Assembly: GCA_021780435.1 (NCBI GenBank)
Contig: JAJXYV010000071.1
Coordinates: 1-49,035, forward strand
DNA: 49,035 bases
Source: Pseudomonadota bacterium
Lineage (GTDB): Bacteria; Pseudomonadota; Alphaproteobacteria; Rhizobiales; Beijerinckiaceae
Direction: 5' to 3'
Shown: piece by piece, positions 35,567 through 42,560 of the stretch
Layout of the letters: each line of letters begins with the position of its first letter
Numbering within the stretch: the first letter of the stretch is position 1
Position numbers and translations under genes: made by a program
The notes under the pieces: model-generated
What the model saw: the letters and a program-made list of their open reading frames with translations, nothing else
Database searches by the model: none
Told to the model about the DNA's origin: nothing

Positions 35567-36571
35567 TCACGCCGTGCGCTGGTCGGCGTATTGGCCGGTC
35601 TTGCGGAAGCGATAGAGATAGCTGGGGACGATCGCTTCGTGGGATTCCGGGGTGACGCCGAGGCCGGCGAGCGTGCGTCCCTCGGCTTTCGCCTGTTCCG
35701 AGACGATGTTGTCGTGTTTCAGAAGCTCGACCTGATCGGCGGTGAAGACGAATTCCGACGGGAGCAGGCCGAGCAGCAACTTGTTGACCGTTTCGGTCAC
35801 GGAGCCGAGCGCGGCGGCGGCGCCGAAGGGCAGGGGGGCGAGCACGCGACGGCGCTGGATGGTCGCGAGGACGAACTCCAGCAGTTCGCGCATGGTCTTC
35901 ACCGCAGGGCCGCCCAATTCATAAGTTGCGCCATCCTTGCCTTCGCCGCGCAACAGCCGGGCGCCGGCTTCGGCGACGTCGCACACATAGACCGGCTGGA
36001 ATTTCGTCGCGCCGCCGCCGATCAGCGGCAAAGCCGGCATCAGGCGGGCCATGGCGGCGAAACGGTTGAAGAATTGGTCCTCCGGGCCGAAGATCACGGA
36101 CGGACGCAGGATATGAGCCGAGGGGAGGGCGGAAAGAACGGCCGCCTCGCCCTGGGCCTTGGTGCGCGCGTAAACCGAGGGCGAAGCGTCGTCGGCGCCG
36201 AGGGCCGACATATGGACGAAATTGGCGACGCCCGCGTCGCGCGCCGCCTTGGCGACGGCGCCCGCGCCTTCCGCCTGCACCGAATCGAAGGTCTGCTTGC
36301 CCCAGGTCGCCATGATGCCGACGAGATTCACCGCCGCATCGGCGCCGCGCAGGGCGGCGGCCAGCGATTCGGGATAGCGGACATTGGCCTGCACCGCATG
36401 GATCTGGCCGACCTGGCCGAGCGGCTGAAGGTGAAAGGCGAGATCGGGCCGGCGGGTTGCGACGCGCACGCGCCAGCCGTCGCGCGCGAGCGCCCGCACG
36501 AAATGGCGTCCGACGAAGCCGGAGCCGCCGAAAACAGTAACGATCCGATCCTTGGGCTGAAAGTCGGTCAT
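35567..36571 (-). CDS. NDUFA9-like atypical short-chain dehydrogenase
   Basis: 334 residues. N-terminal NAD(P)-binding VTVFGGSGFVGRHFVRALAR, then VNLVGIMATWGKQTFDSVQA, NFVHMSALGADDASPSVYAR, AEGEAAVL-type SDR core and LRPSVIFGPEDQFFNRFAAM. This is the alphaproteobacterial relative of the complex I accessory subunit NDUFA9, an extended SDR without the classical YxxxK in strict form (YARTKAQGE is present here). Its substrate is not known; complex I or ubiquinone-related functions have been proposed for homologues. GAGG precedes the ATG. It lies directly downstream of the 42-base repeats on the minus strand. Confidence 0.9.
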   Translation of the reverse strand: MTDFQPKDRIVTVFGGSGFVGRHFVRALARDGWRVRVATRRPDLAFHLQPLGQVGQIHAVQANVRYPESLAAALRGADAAVNLVGIMATWGKQTFDSVQAEGAGAVAKAARDAGVANFVHMSALGADDASPSVYARTKAQGEAAVLSALPSAHILRPSVIFGPEDQFFNRFAAMARLMPALPLIGGGATKFQPVYVCDVAEAGARLLRGEGKDGATYELGGPAVKTMRELLEFVLATIQRRRVLAPLPFGAAAALGSVTETVNKLLLGLLPSEFVFTADQVELLKHDNIVSEQAKAEGRTLAGLGVTPESHEAIVPSYLYRFRKTGQYADQRTA

Positions 36572-36671
36572 GGAAGCAAGCCTCTGGTTCGAGCGCGACG
36601 CGTCGTCGTCTGATTAGTCAAAAGCCGGCCGCGCGTCCATGCGACTCTTCGCCAAAGAACCCCCAAATTGC

Positions 36672-36797
36672 GTGAGCGGTTGGCGCCTAGGCCAGAGCGA
36701 TCGCTCAAACGACGTGAGCGGTTGGCGCCTAGGCCAGAGCGATCGCTCAAACGACGTGAGCGGTTGGCGCCTAGGCCAGAGCGAACGCGCCAAACGA
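36672..36797. repeat. Three direct tandem copies of a 42-base unit
   Basis: The unit GTGAGCGGTTGGCGCCTAGG continues to CCAGAGCGATCGCTCAAACGAC. Copies begin at 36672, 36714 and 36756; the first two are identical and the third diverges after 29 bases. Each holds the palindromes GCCTAGGC and GAGCGATCGCTC (third copy lacks the latter). Being 42 bases long, the unit leaves reading frames open on both strands. It lies between the NDUFA9-like gene and the hot-dog operon, downstream of the latter. Confidence 0.92.
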
Positions 36798-36805
36798 ACG
36801 GCGGC

Positions 36806-37231
36806 TCAAAACTTCCCTCTGGGCCTCAGGCGCGCTTCGCCCATCAGGGCCGGGGCGCCTTTTTCGGTCTGCGCCATCAGGCGCACGACGGCGATAAAAC
36901 CATTTGCGTCATTTTCGATCTTGGCGACCCGCGCCGTCAGGACGGCGCTCTCGCCTTCGAGAACGGGCGTGAGGAACTGGCCGCGCAGGTCGATCGCTGC
37001 GAGATCGGGACGCCAGTCGGCGAGCAGGGGCTCGAAGGCGGCGAGCAGACGCATGCCATGAACGGGCCGCGCCGGAAAGCCGAAGCCCCGGGCGAAGGCG
37101 GCGTCGAGATGGAGCGGGTTGCTGTCGCCGGAGGCTTCGGCATAACGGGCGAGTTGGTCGGGGGCAAAGGGGCCGACGGTCGCGGTCGGCAGCTTTTCCC
37201 CGAGGCGCGGGGGCGTGCGATCGGCCGTCAT
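36806..37231 (-). CDS. MaoC-type hot-dog dehydratase, catalytic partner
   Basis: 141 residues, a single hot-dog domain. ARYAEASGDSNPLHLDAAFA followed by RGFGFPARPVHGM is the R-hydratase motif, with the catalytic Asp and His of GDSNPLH and the VHGM helix end. It should hydrate or dehydrate a 2-enoyl/3-hydroxyacyl thioester. The start overlaps the stop of the second hot-dog gene (ATGA, 37228-37231). It is last in an operon with that gene, a ketosynthase and an acyl carrier protein, which points to dehydration of 3-hydroxyacyl-ACP. Confidence 0.88.
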   Translation of the reverse strand: MTADRTPPRLGEKLPTATVGPFAPDQLARYAEASGDSNPLHLDAAFARGFGFPARPVHGMRLLAAFEPLLADWRPDLAAIDLRGQFLTPVLEGESAVLTARVAKIENDANGFIAVVRLMAQTEKGAPALMGEARLRPRGKF

Positions 37232-37638
37232 GACGGGGCCTTCGGCGCCAGCCGGGCGACCGTGGCGGGGTCGATCAGGCGCAGCGTCGTGGTGACGCGG
37301 GCGACAAAGGCGCCGGAAAGATCGCAGACCTCGGCGATGGAAACGAGGCGGGGCGGGTCGCTTTCGCGGCGCAATTCCATCGTCACATCATATTCCGCGT
37401 CGATTTCGACCGGGCGGGCATATTCGAAATGCTGCGCCTCGTGCACGGGAAGGCCGATTTCCTGCGCCGCCCGGCGGATCGGCTCGCCGATTTCCGGCAT
37501 CCGCATGAAGACGACCGGATAGCTCGCGGGCGGCGGGCCGTCGGCATCGCGCCAGCCGGTCTCGCGACGGAAGGCGCGCACCGATTCGGCGGGCGTCGAG
37601 ACGCGAAGAGGGCCGACGCGATCGAGGGGCGCGGTCAC
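37228..37638 (-). CDS. Hot-dog protein, non-catalytic partner (MaoC N-terminal-like)
   Basis: 136 residues. ASYPVVFMRMPEIGEPIRRA, then VHEAQHFEYARPVEIDAEYD and SIAEVCDLSGAFVARVTTTL, look like the N-terminal, non-catalytic half of two-domain MaoC dehydratases or the HadA/HadC subunits of mycobacterial HadAB/HadBC. The GDxNPxH motif is missing. With the catalytic gene translationally coupled behind it, a heterodimeric dehydratase is the natural reading; that is inference. It begins 9 bases after the ketosynthase stop codon. Confidence 0.75.
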   Translation of the reverse strand: MTAPLDRVGPLRVSTPAESVRAFRRETGWRDADGPPPASYPVVFMRMPEIGEPIRRAAQEIGLPVHEAQHFEYARPVEIDAEYDVTMELRRESDPPRLVSIAEVCDLSGAFVARVTTTLRLIDPATVARLAPKAPS

Positions 37639-37647
37639 GGCCCGTCC

Positions 37648-38868
37648 TCAGGCCGCGCCGGCGGGCGTGACGATCAAGGAGGCGTTGATGCCGCCGAAAG
37701 CCAGCGAATTGGAGAGGACCGCTCTGATCGGGGTCTTCACCGCTTCCGGGCCGACCAGACGGATCTGGCAATTGGGGTCCTGGTTCTCAGTGTTGAGATT
37801 GGGCGGCGCAACCTGCTCGCGCAGCGCCATGATCGACACCACCAATTCCAGCGCGCCCGCCGCGCCGAGGCCATGGCCATGGATCGGCTTGGTCGAAGAG
37901 ACGAGAAGATCGTGGCAATGGCCGGCGAAGGCGATGTTGAGGGCCTGGGCCTCGGTCACGTCGTTCATGACCGTGGCCGTGCCATGGGCGTTGACATAAT
38001 CGATGTCGGCCGGCGCGAGGCCGGCGTCCTCGAGGGCCATGGCCATGCAGGCGGCGGCCGAGGCGGCGTCGGGCCGGACCGGGTCGATCGCGTCGCTGTT
38101 GGTGCCATAGCCCGCGAGCGTCGCCAGCGGCTGCGCGCCGCGCGCCGCGGCGACCTCTTCGGCCTCGAGCACGAACATGCCGGCGCCTTCGCCGAGCACC
38201 ATGCCGTTGCGGTTCTTGGCGAAGGGGCGGCAGAAATCCGGGGTCAGGACGCGCAGCATTTCCCAGGCCCGCATCGAGCCATTGGTGGCGCAGGCCTCCG
38301 AGCCGCCGACGATGGCGCGGTCGATCATGCCGGCGCGGATCATCTGCAGGGCGAGGCCGATCGCCTGGCTGCCCGACGAGCAGGCGCTGGCGATGGCGAA
38401 ACAGGGTCCGGTCGCGCCATAGCGCATGGACAGCATGGAGGGGCCGGCGCTCGGGATGAGCTTGGGCACCGTGAGCGTTTCCGGCCTCTTGTTGTTGACA
38501 TAGACATTGAAGATGCCGTCGTCGATCGTCTTGAGCCCGCCGATGCCGGTGCCGAGCAAGGCCGCGCAGCGCGGACCCTGGCGCTCATCGGGGTCGAGGC
38601 CGGCCTGGGCGACGGCTTCGTCCGCGGCGACCAGCGCGTAGGCCGTGAATGGGTCGGCAAAGGGCGCGATCTGAGGCCCGAGGCGGGCCTCGATGTCGAA
38701 GTCGCGCACCTGGGCGGAAATCCGGACGCGGCCGTTATACGGCTCGCGGACTTGCAGGGGGCCGATGCACGGCTTGCCGTCGCGCGCCGCAAGCCAGAGG
38801 GATTTCGCCCCGACACCGGCCGCCGAGACGGCGCCCATGCCGGTGACGACGACGCGGCGGGATTTCAT
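37648..38868 (-). CDS. Beta-ketoacyl-ACP synthase (FabF/KAS II-like)
   Basis: 406 residues, a complete thiolase-fold condensing enzyme. It begins RRVVVTGMGAVSAAGVGAKS; the nucleophile is in FAIASACSSGSQAIGLALQM, the first His in DYVNAHGTATVMND and the second in KPIHGHGLGAAGALELVVSI; the terminal glycine loop is LSNSLAFGGINASLI. So Cys-His-His is intact and it should extend acyl-ACP with malonyl-ACP. It differs from housekeeping FabF in context: it is coupled to its own acyl carrier protein (ATGA overlap) and to two hot-dog genes. Chain length and product are unknown. Confidence 0.92.
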   Translation of the reverse strand: MKSRRVVVTGMGAVSAAGVGAKSLWLAARDGKPCIGPLQVREPYNGRVRISAQVRDFDIEARLGPQIAPFADPFTAYALVAADEAVAQAGLDPDERQGPRCAALLGTGIGGLKTIDDGIFNVYVNNKRPETLTVPKLIPSAGPSMLSMRYGATGPCFAIASACSSGSQAIGLALQMIRAGMIDRAIVGGSEACATNGSMRAWEMLRVLTPDFCRPFAKNRNGMVLGEGAGMFVLEAEEVAAARGAQPLATLAGYGTNSDAIDPVRPDAASAAACMAMALEDAGLAPADIDYVNAHGTATVMNDVTEAQALNIAFAGHCHDLLVSSTKPIHGHGLGAAGALELVVSIMALREQVAPPNLNTENQDPNCQIRLVGPEAVKTPIRAVLSNSLAFGGINASLIVTPAGAA

Positions 38869-39140
38869 TTCGCGGTTTTTTCCTTGAGAATATGGTCGCT
38901 GATCGCCTCGACCAGCCCCTTGAGGTCCTTGGCCTCCTGGAACGAGCCGTCCATCGGGATGTAGACGTCGAATTTCTCTTCGATGGCCGTCAGGATCATC
39001 ACGAGATCGATCGACTTGAGGCCGAGGCTCTCGATCGTGGCTTCATCCTGAAGCTTATCGCGAGGGATCATGCCCTCGGTGGCGATCACGTCGAGAATTT
39101 CGTCGATCATCGCCTGCTGGTCATTCGGAACCGAAGTCAC
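38865..39140 (-). CDS. Dedicated acyl carrier protein
   Basis: 91 residues from GTG 39140, with AGGGG seven bases upstream. The four-helix ACP shows IDEILDVIATEGMIPRDKL, then ATIESLGLKSIDLVMILTAI with the phosphopantetheine Ser in LKSID (normally DSL) and EEKFDVYIPMDGSFQEAKDL. The GLKSID variant, longer loop and neighbours distinguish it from AcpP and from the very-long-chain AcpXL. It is first in a four-gene operon (ACP, ketosynthase, two hot-dog proteins) with 4-base overlaps. It diverges from the truncated haemoglobin gene. Confidence 0.9.
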   Translation of the reverse strand: MTSVPNDQQAMIDEILDVIATEGMIPRDKLQDEATIESLGLKSIDLVMILTAIEEKFDVYIPMDGSFQEAKDLKGLVEAISDHILKEKTAK

Positions 39141-39350
39141 TGGCGCACCCCTGGTTGCGTTCGGCGGTCCCGTCCGCGCTCGGGCCGCCGGAAAGAGGCG
39201 TTCCGGAATCGCCGGGAGCGGCGCCGGCTCTTATAAGTTGAATCCCGACGCACCTCCATGTAGCAAAGTGTCCCATCCGGCGCCAAAACAATTTTTCTGC
39301 GCCGCGCCGCCGCGCCGACGCGCCGCCGAAAACCGTTATGGAACAGATAT

Positions 39351-39797
39351 ATGCCGCATCCTCTCGCCGCGCGCTCGGCGGATTTCAGCGATCCGCCCCC
39401 GGGCCTGACCGAAAAGATGATGGAGCAACTGGTGCGCGAATTCTATACGCGCGCCCGCGCCGATTCCCTGCTCGGCCCGATTTTCGAAGAGCGACTCGCC
39501 GGCCATTGGGAGGAACATTTCGCGAAATTGACCGATTTCTGGTCGCAGATCGGCCTGCGGACCGGGCGCTATCAGGGGCGGCCCCTGCCGGCTCACGCCA
39601 CGCTCGATCTGGCGCCCGAGCATTTCAGGGCCTGGCTCGCCTTGTTCGAGGCGACGGCGCGCGACGTTCTGCCGCCCGAAGCCGCGCGCTTTTTCGCGGC
39701 CCGCGCCCAAAGGATCGCGGAAAGCTTTCAGATCGGCCTCAATATCGGCGACAAGGCGCTGGCCTTTCGGGCGGCGCAACAGGCGCGGGAAGACTGA
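39351..39797 (+). CDS. Group III truncated haemoglobin
   Basis: 148 residues. LVREFYTRARADSLLGPIFE holds the B10 Tyr region, FAKLTDFWSQIGLRTGRYQG the E-helix (Trp typical of group III), and LAPEHFRAWLALFEATARDV the proximal His of the F-helix. Group III globins such as Campylobacter Ctb are linked to oxygen or nitric-oxide chemistry. GGAAC lies six bases before the ATG. It stands alone, opposite the acyl carrier protein operon; there is no visible NO regulator nearby. Confidence 0.9.
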   Translation: MPHPLAARSADFSDPPPGLTEKMMEQLVREFYTRARADSLLGPIFEERLAGHWEEHFAKLTDFWSQIGLRTGRYQGRPLPAHATLDLAPEHFRAWLALFEATARDVLPPEAARFFAARAQRIAESFQIGLNIGDKALAFRAAQQARED

Positions 39798-40403
39798 ACG
39801 ACGTCGCTTTCCATGGAGTCTTCGGGTTTGCCATGAAGGCGTTTTTCGAGGCGCCAAGCCGAACGCCTTTGCACTGTTTCAAAGCTGATATTTAGGCGAT
39901 GAAGAAAAGTTGCCGCAGCCTCCATTGAATGGTCGGCGGGCTCCACGTCCCGCGCGTTTGCGCCGATCGCCGCCATAGCGCGTGGATCATCGGCTATCGT
40001 CTGCGCTGGCGTCGACGCTTCGCGTTGATCGGCTGCAGCCAGAGCGGTCTAGCGCGCTTTCCGTCGTGGGGCGAACAATCGGGGCTGCATGTGTCGACCC
40101 GGTCGACCAGTTCGGTTGTGTTGTGGGGCGTGAGGGGCAGTTTGGCCGCGAATTAGGCAATCGAGGCCTGTTCCGCCGCGGCGCTCCAACCGCGAGGAGC
40201 GCGCGACGCCCACCGGGGCGACAATTCGGCCTCGCATGTTTCGTTTCGTTGAATGCAAGGAAACCGCGCGGCGCAGCGCGGAAATCCGTTGTCGCGGCAT
40301 CGGCGCTGGCGCGCGCGAAGGGATATTCATTGTCAAGCTTGTCCTGGCGTCAAAATATATCGTAATACGATATAAATTACCCGATCATCCGAGAACGAGC
40401 CAG
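39798..40403. other. Gene-poor 606-base region before the ClC gene
   Basis: No ORF here looks like a protein; those in the track are arginine-rich shadow-type sequences. Contents: an unassigned stretch with AGCCAGAGCGGTCTAGCGCG around 40034 that resembles part of the 42-base repeat only faintly, and an AT-rich inverted repeat at 40356-40374 just before the ClC start. It could be decayed genes or a boundary of inserted DNA. Confidence 0.6.
40356..40374. promoter_or_regulatory. Inverted repeat upstream of the ClC gene
   Basis: TATATCGT-AAT-ACGATATA, perfect 8-base arms with a 3-base gap, in a short AT-rich stretch 30 bases before the ClC ATG. It has the look of an operator for a dimeric winged-helix repressor (PadR- or ArsR-like); no such gene is in the neighbourhood. 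Confidence 0.65.
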
Positions 40404-42203
40404 ATGAGCCTTACGCCCCTCCGCGCTGCAGAACACCATCGCCTGGCGGATCACAGCGCCGATCGGCGCATGGTCCTCCTTGCCGCGATGGCGCTCGTGG
40501 TGGGCGCCGGCGGCGCCGCCGGCGCGTGGATTTTGCTCCGGCTGATCGCGGTTGCAACCAACCTGTTCTGGTTCGGACGGTTGTCGAGCGCGCCCGCGCT
40601 GATCACCGACGCGTCACTGGGCATCGGCGCGTTCGCCATTCCGGTGATTGGCAGCCTGGTCGTGGGACTCATGGCCCGCTTCGGGTCGGACAAGATCCGC
40701 GGTCATGGCATTCCCGAGGCGATCGAGGCTATTCTCTACGGCGAAAGCAGGCTGTCGCTGAAGGTTGCGATCCTCAAGCCGATCTCGTCGGCGATCTCGA
40801 TCGGCAGCGGCGGCCCTTTCGGCGCGGAGGGGCCGATCATCATGACCGGCGGCGCGATCGGTTCGCTTTTCGCGCAATGCTTTCATCTCAGCGCCGCCGA
40901 AAGGAAGACCTTGCTGGTCGCCGGCGCCGCCGCCGGCATGACGGCGATCTTCAATACGCCCCTCGCCGCCATGCTGCTGGCGGTTGAAGTGTTGTTGTTC
41001 GAATGGAAGCCGCGCAGCTTCGTGCCAGTGGTGGTCGCCGTGCTCGTCGCCTGGGCGTTGAGGCCGTTAATGATCGCCTCGGGGCCGATGTTCCCCCTGG
41101 CCTTCCAGGCCCCAGGCGGGGCTTCGCCGGTTGCGGCCGCGCTCGGAATTGGTCTGTTGGCTGGACTTGAGGCGGCCCTCCTTTCAACCACGCTTTATCG
41201 GATCGAGGATCTGTTCCATCGCTTGCCTATCCACTGGATGTGGTGGCCGGCCGTCGGGGCGTCGGCGGTAGGCCTCGGCGGGCTGATCGACCCGCATGTG
41301 TTGGGCGCTGGATACGCCAGCATCCAGGCGCTGCTCGACGGATCGCTGGCGATGCGGGAGCTGGCGGCGCTGCTTGTCGTGAAGGCGGTGGTGTGGTTGG
41401 CGGCTTTAGGGTCGGGCACCTCGGGCGGCGTGCTCGCGCCGCTGTTGATCCTGGGCGGCGCGGCTGGCGGCCTTTTAGGCCAGTTCCTGCCAGGCGATCC
41501 GGGCTTCTGGGCGATGATCGGCATGGCCGGAATCATGAGTGGAGCGATGCGCGCCCCGATCACCGGGGCGCTGTTCGCGGCCGAGCTGACCGGTCGCTTC
41601 GAAGCGCTTCCGCTCACGCTCGCGGCGTCCGGTGCGGCCTTCGCCGTGAGCGTGCTGTTGATGCGCCGCTCGATACTGACCGAGAAGATCGCGCGGCGCG
41701 GCCGGCATGTCTTCCAGGAATATTCGGTCGATCCGCTCGACCTGGTCCGGGCCGGCGAACTGATGACCCGCGATCCGGCGTCATTGCCTGGCGCGATGAA
41801 GGTTGCCGAGGCGCTTGCCTTCTTCCGCGAAGGCGCCGCATACCGCAGCTATCCCGTGGTGGACGGCGACGGGCGCCTGCTCGGGCTGGTTTCGCGCACC
41901 GACGCGTTGCGGTGGCAGGGCGGCGACGACCTTGGCGACGCCACGCTTGCCGAAACGTTGTCGGACGTTTCGCAGCCCATCGCCTATCCCGACAGCCCAA
42001 GCGGGTTCGTCGCGGACCTCATCGTAGAGACCGGGGTCGGGCGTATCCCGATCGTCGACCCGGCGACGCGGCGCGTGGTTGGCATCCTCTCGCGCCAGGA
42101 TCTGCTGAAAGCCCGCAGCGTTCATCAGGTGGCCGAGCGCGCGCGCGGCCGCTTCATGGGCCTGGCTGCGGCCAGTTTTCCGCAGACTGACAGTTCCAGG
42201 TAA
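40404..42203 (+). CDS. ClC-family chloride channel/antiporter with CBS domains
   Basis: 599 residues from ATG 40404 (MSLTPLRAAEHHRLADHSAD); the track's extra 56 residues are unsupported. The ClC pore elements are present: RGHGIPEAIEAI, GSGGPFGAEGPIIMTGGAIG with the gating Glu, FNTPLAAMLLAVEVLLFEW, and SGTSGGVLAPLLILGGAAGG. The position matching E203 (the proton Glu of ClC-ec1, FIIEEM) seems to be Val (AVEV), which suggests a channel or altered coupling. After residue 440 two CBS domains follow (ELMTRDPASLPGAMKVAEAL; RIPIVDPATRRVVGILSRQD), likely nucleotide sensors. It stands alone between two gene-poor stretches. Confidence 0.92.
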   Translation: MSLTPLRAAEHHRLADHSADRRMVLLAAMALVVGAGGAAGAWILLRLIAVATNLFWFGRLSSAPALITDASLGIGAFAIPVIGSLVVGLMARFGSDKIRGHGIPEAIEAILYGESRLSLKVAILKPISSAISIGSGGPFGAEGPIIMTGGAIGSLFAQCFHLSAAERKTLLVAGAAAGMTAIFNTPLAAMLLAVEVLLFEWKPRSFVPVVVAVLVAWALRPLMIASGPMFPLAFQAPGGASPVAAALGIGLLAGLEAALLSTTLYRIEDLFHRLPIHWMWWPAVGASAVGLGGLIDPHVLGAGYASIQALLDGSLAMRELAALLVVKAVVWLAALGSGTSGGVLAPLLILGGAAGGLLGQFLPGDPGFWAMIGMAGIMSGAMRAPITGALFAAELTGRFEALPLTLAASGAAFAVSVLLMRRSILTEKIARRGRHVFQEYSVDPLDLVRAGELMTRDPASLPGAMKVAEALAFFREGAAYRSYPVVDGDGRLLGLVSRTDALRWQGGDDLGDATLAETLSDVSQPIAYPDSPSGFVADLIVETGVGRIPIVDPATRRVVGILSRQDLLKARSVHQVAERARGRFMGLAAASFPQTDSSR

Positions 42204-42560
42204 TCCGTCGTCACGCTTGCTTTCGCGGACTTGGGGCGCGAGCGTCCGGGCGCCGGCGCGCATTGATGGATGACGCCCGGTCATGCTGGATCCGTCTGTT
42301 GGCGGGCCAAGAAGCACAGCATTCTTCGGCGTCCATATTCGGAACACCAAGCTTGTCACTTCGCTTCCCGGCCTTCTGCCTTCGATCGAAAGGCGTCCAA
42401 AGCGGCGATGGCTGACGCCGAGACCATGCCCCCCGGCGTGCGTTGGCGGCTGCTCGCCTTGCACTCTGGGGCTAGTCATATAAAGACTTGTTTATATGTT
42501 TATTGCCTTGTCGCCATGGCGCTGCTATAGAGCCGCCATGTTGCAACAGGATGAGAAATC
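42204..42560. other. Intergenic region between the ClC gene and ahcY
   Basis: 357 bases without a convincing gene on either strand; the short track ORFs here have no family features. The right end holds an AT-rich inverted repeat (42477-42498) and presumably the ahcY promoter. No hairpin followed by a T-run was found after the ClC gene. Confidence 0.65.
42477..42498. promoter_or_regulatory. Inverted repeat in the ahcY promoter region (SahR-like operator candidate)
   Basis: CATATAAA-GACTTG-TTTATATG, perfect 8-base arms, 62 bases before the ahcY start. ArsR-family SahR regulators control ahcY from AT-rich palindromes in proteobacteria; I assign this by context only, as no regulator gene is adjacent. 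Confidence 0.6.

Noticed and set aside
36672-36797. Short CRISPR array
   Set aside because: The 42-base copies follow each other without unique spacers, the third is decayed, and no cas gene is present.
36639-37061. Plus-strand ORF with a 14-residue repeat (VSGWRLGQSDRSND)
   Set aside because: It runs antisense over the MaoC-type gene after the repeat and has no ribosome-binding site or family features. The period of 42 bases alone keeps frames open.
39929-40365. Small ORFs (75, 127 and 95 residues) before the ClC gene
   Set aside because: Arg/Ser/Gly-rich sequences without ribosome-binding sites or recognisable features; they overlap each other on both strands.
40236-40403. N-terminal extension of the ClC protein in the track
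   Set aside because: The 56 extra residues read across the palindromic operator-like element, and ClC homologues start near MSLTPLRAAEHH.
42204-42470. Riboswitch upstream of ahcY (SAH or SAM type)
   Set aside because: I could not find the conserved SAH-riboswitch core or a matching pseudoknot; the palindrome near the start fits a protein operator better.
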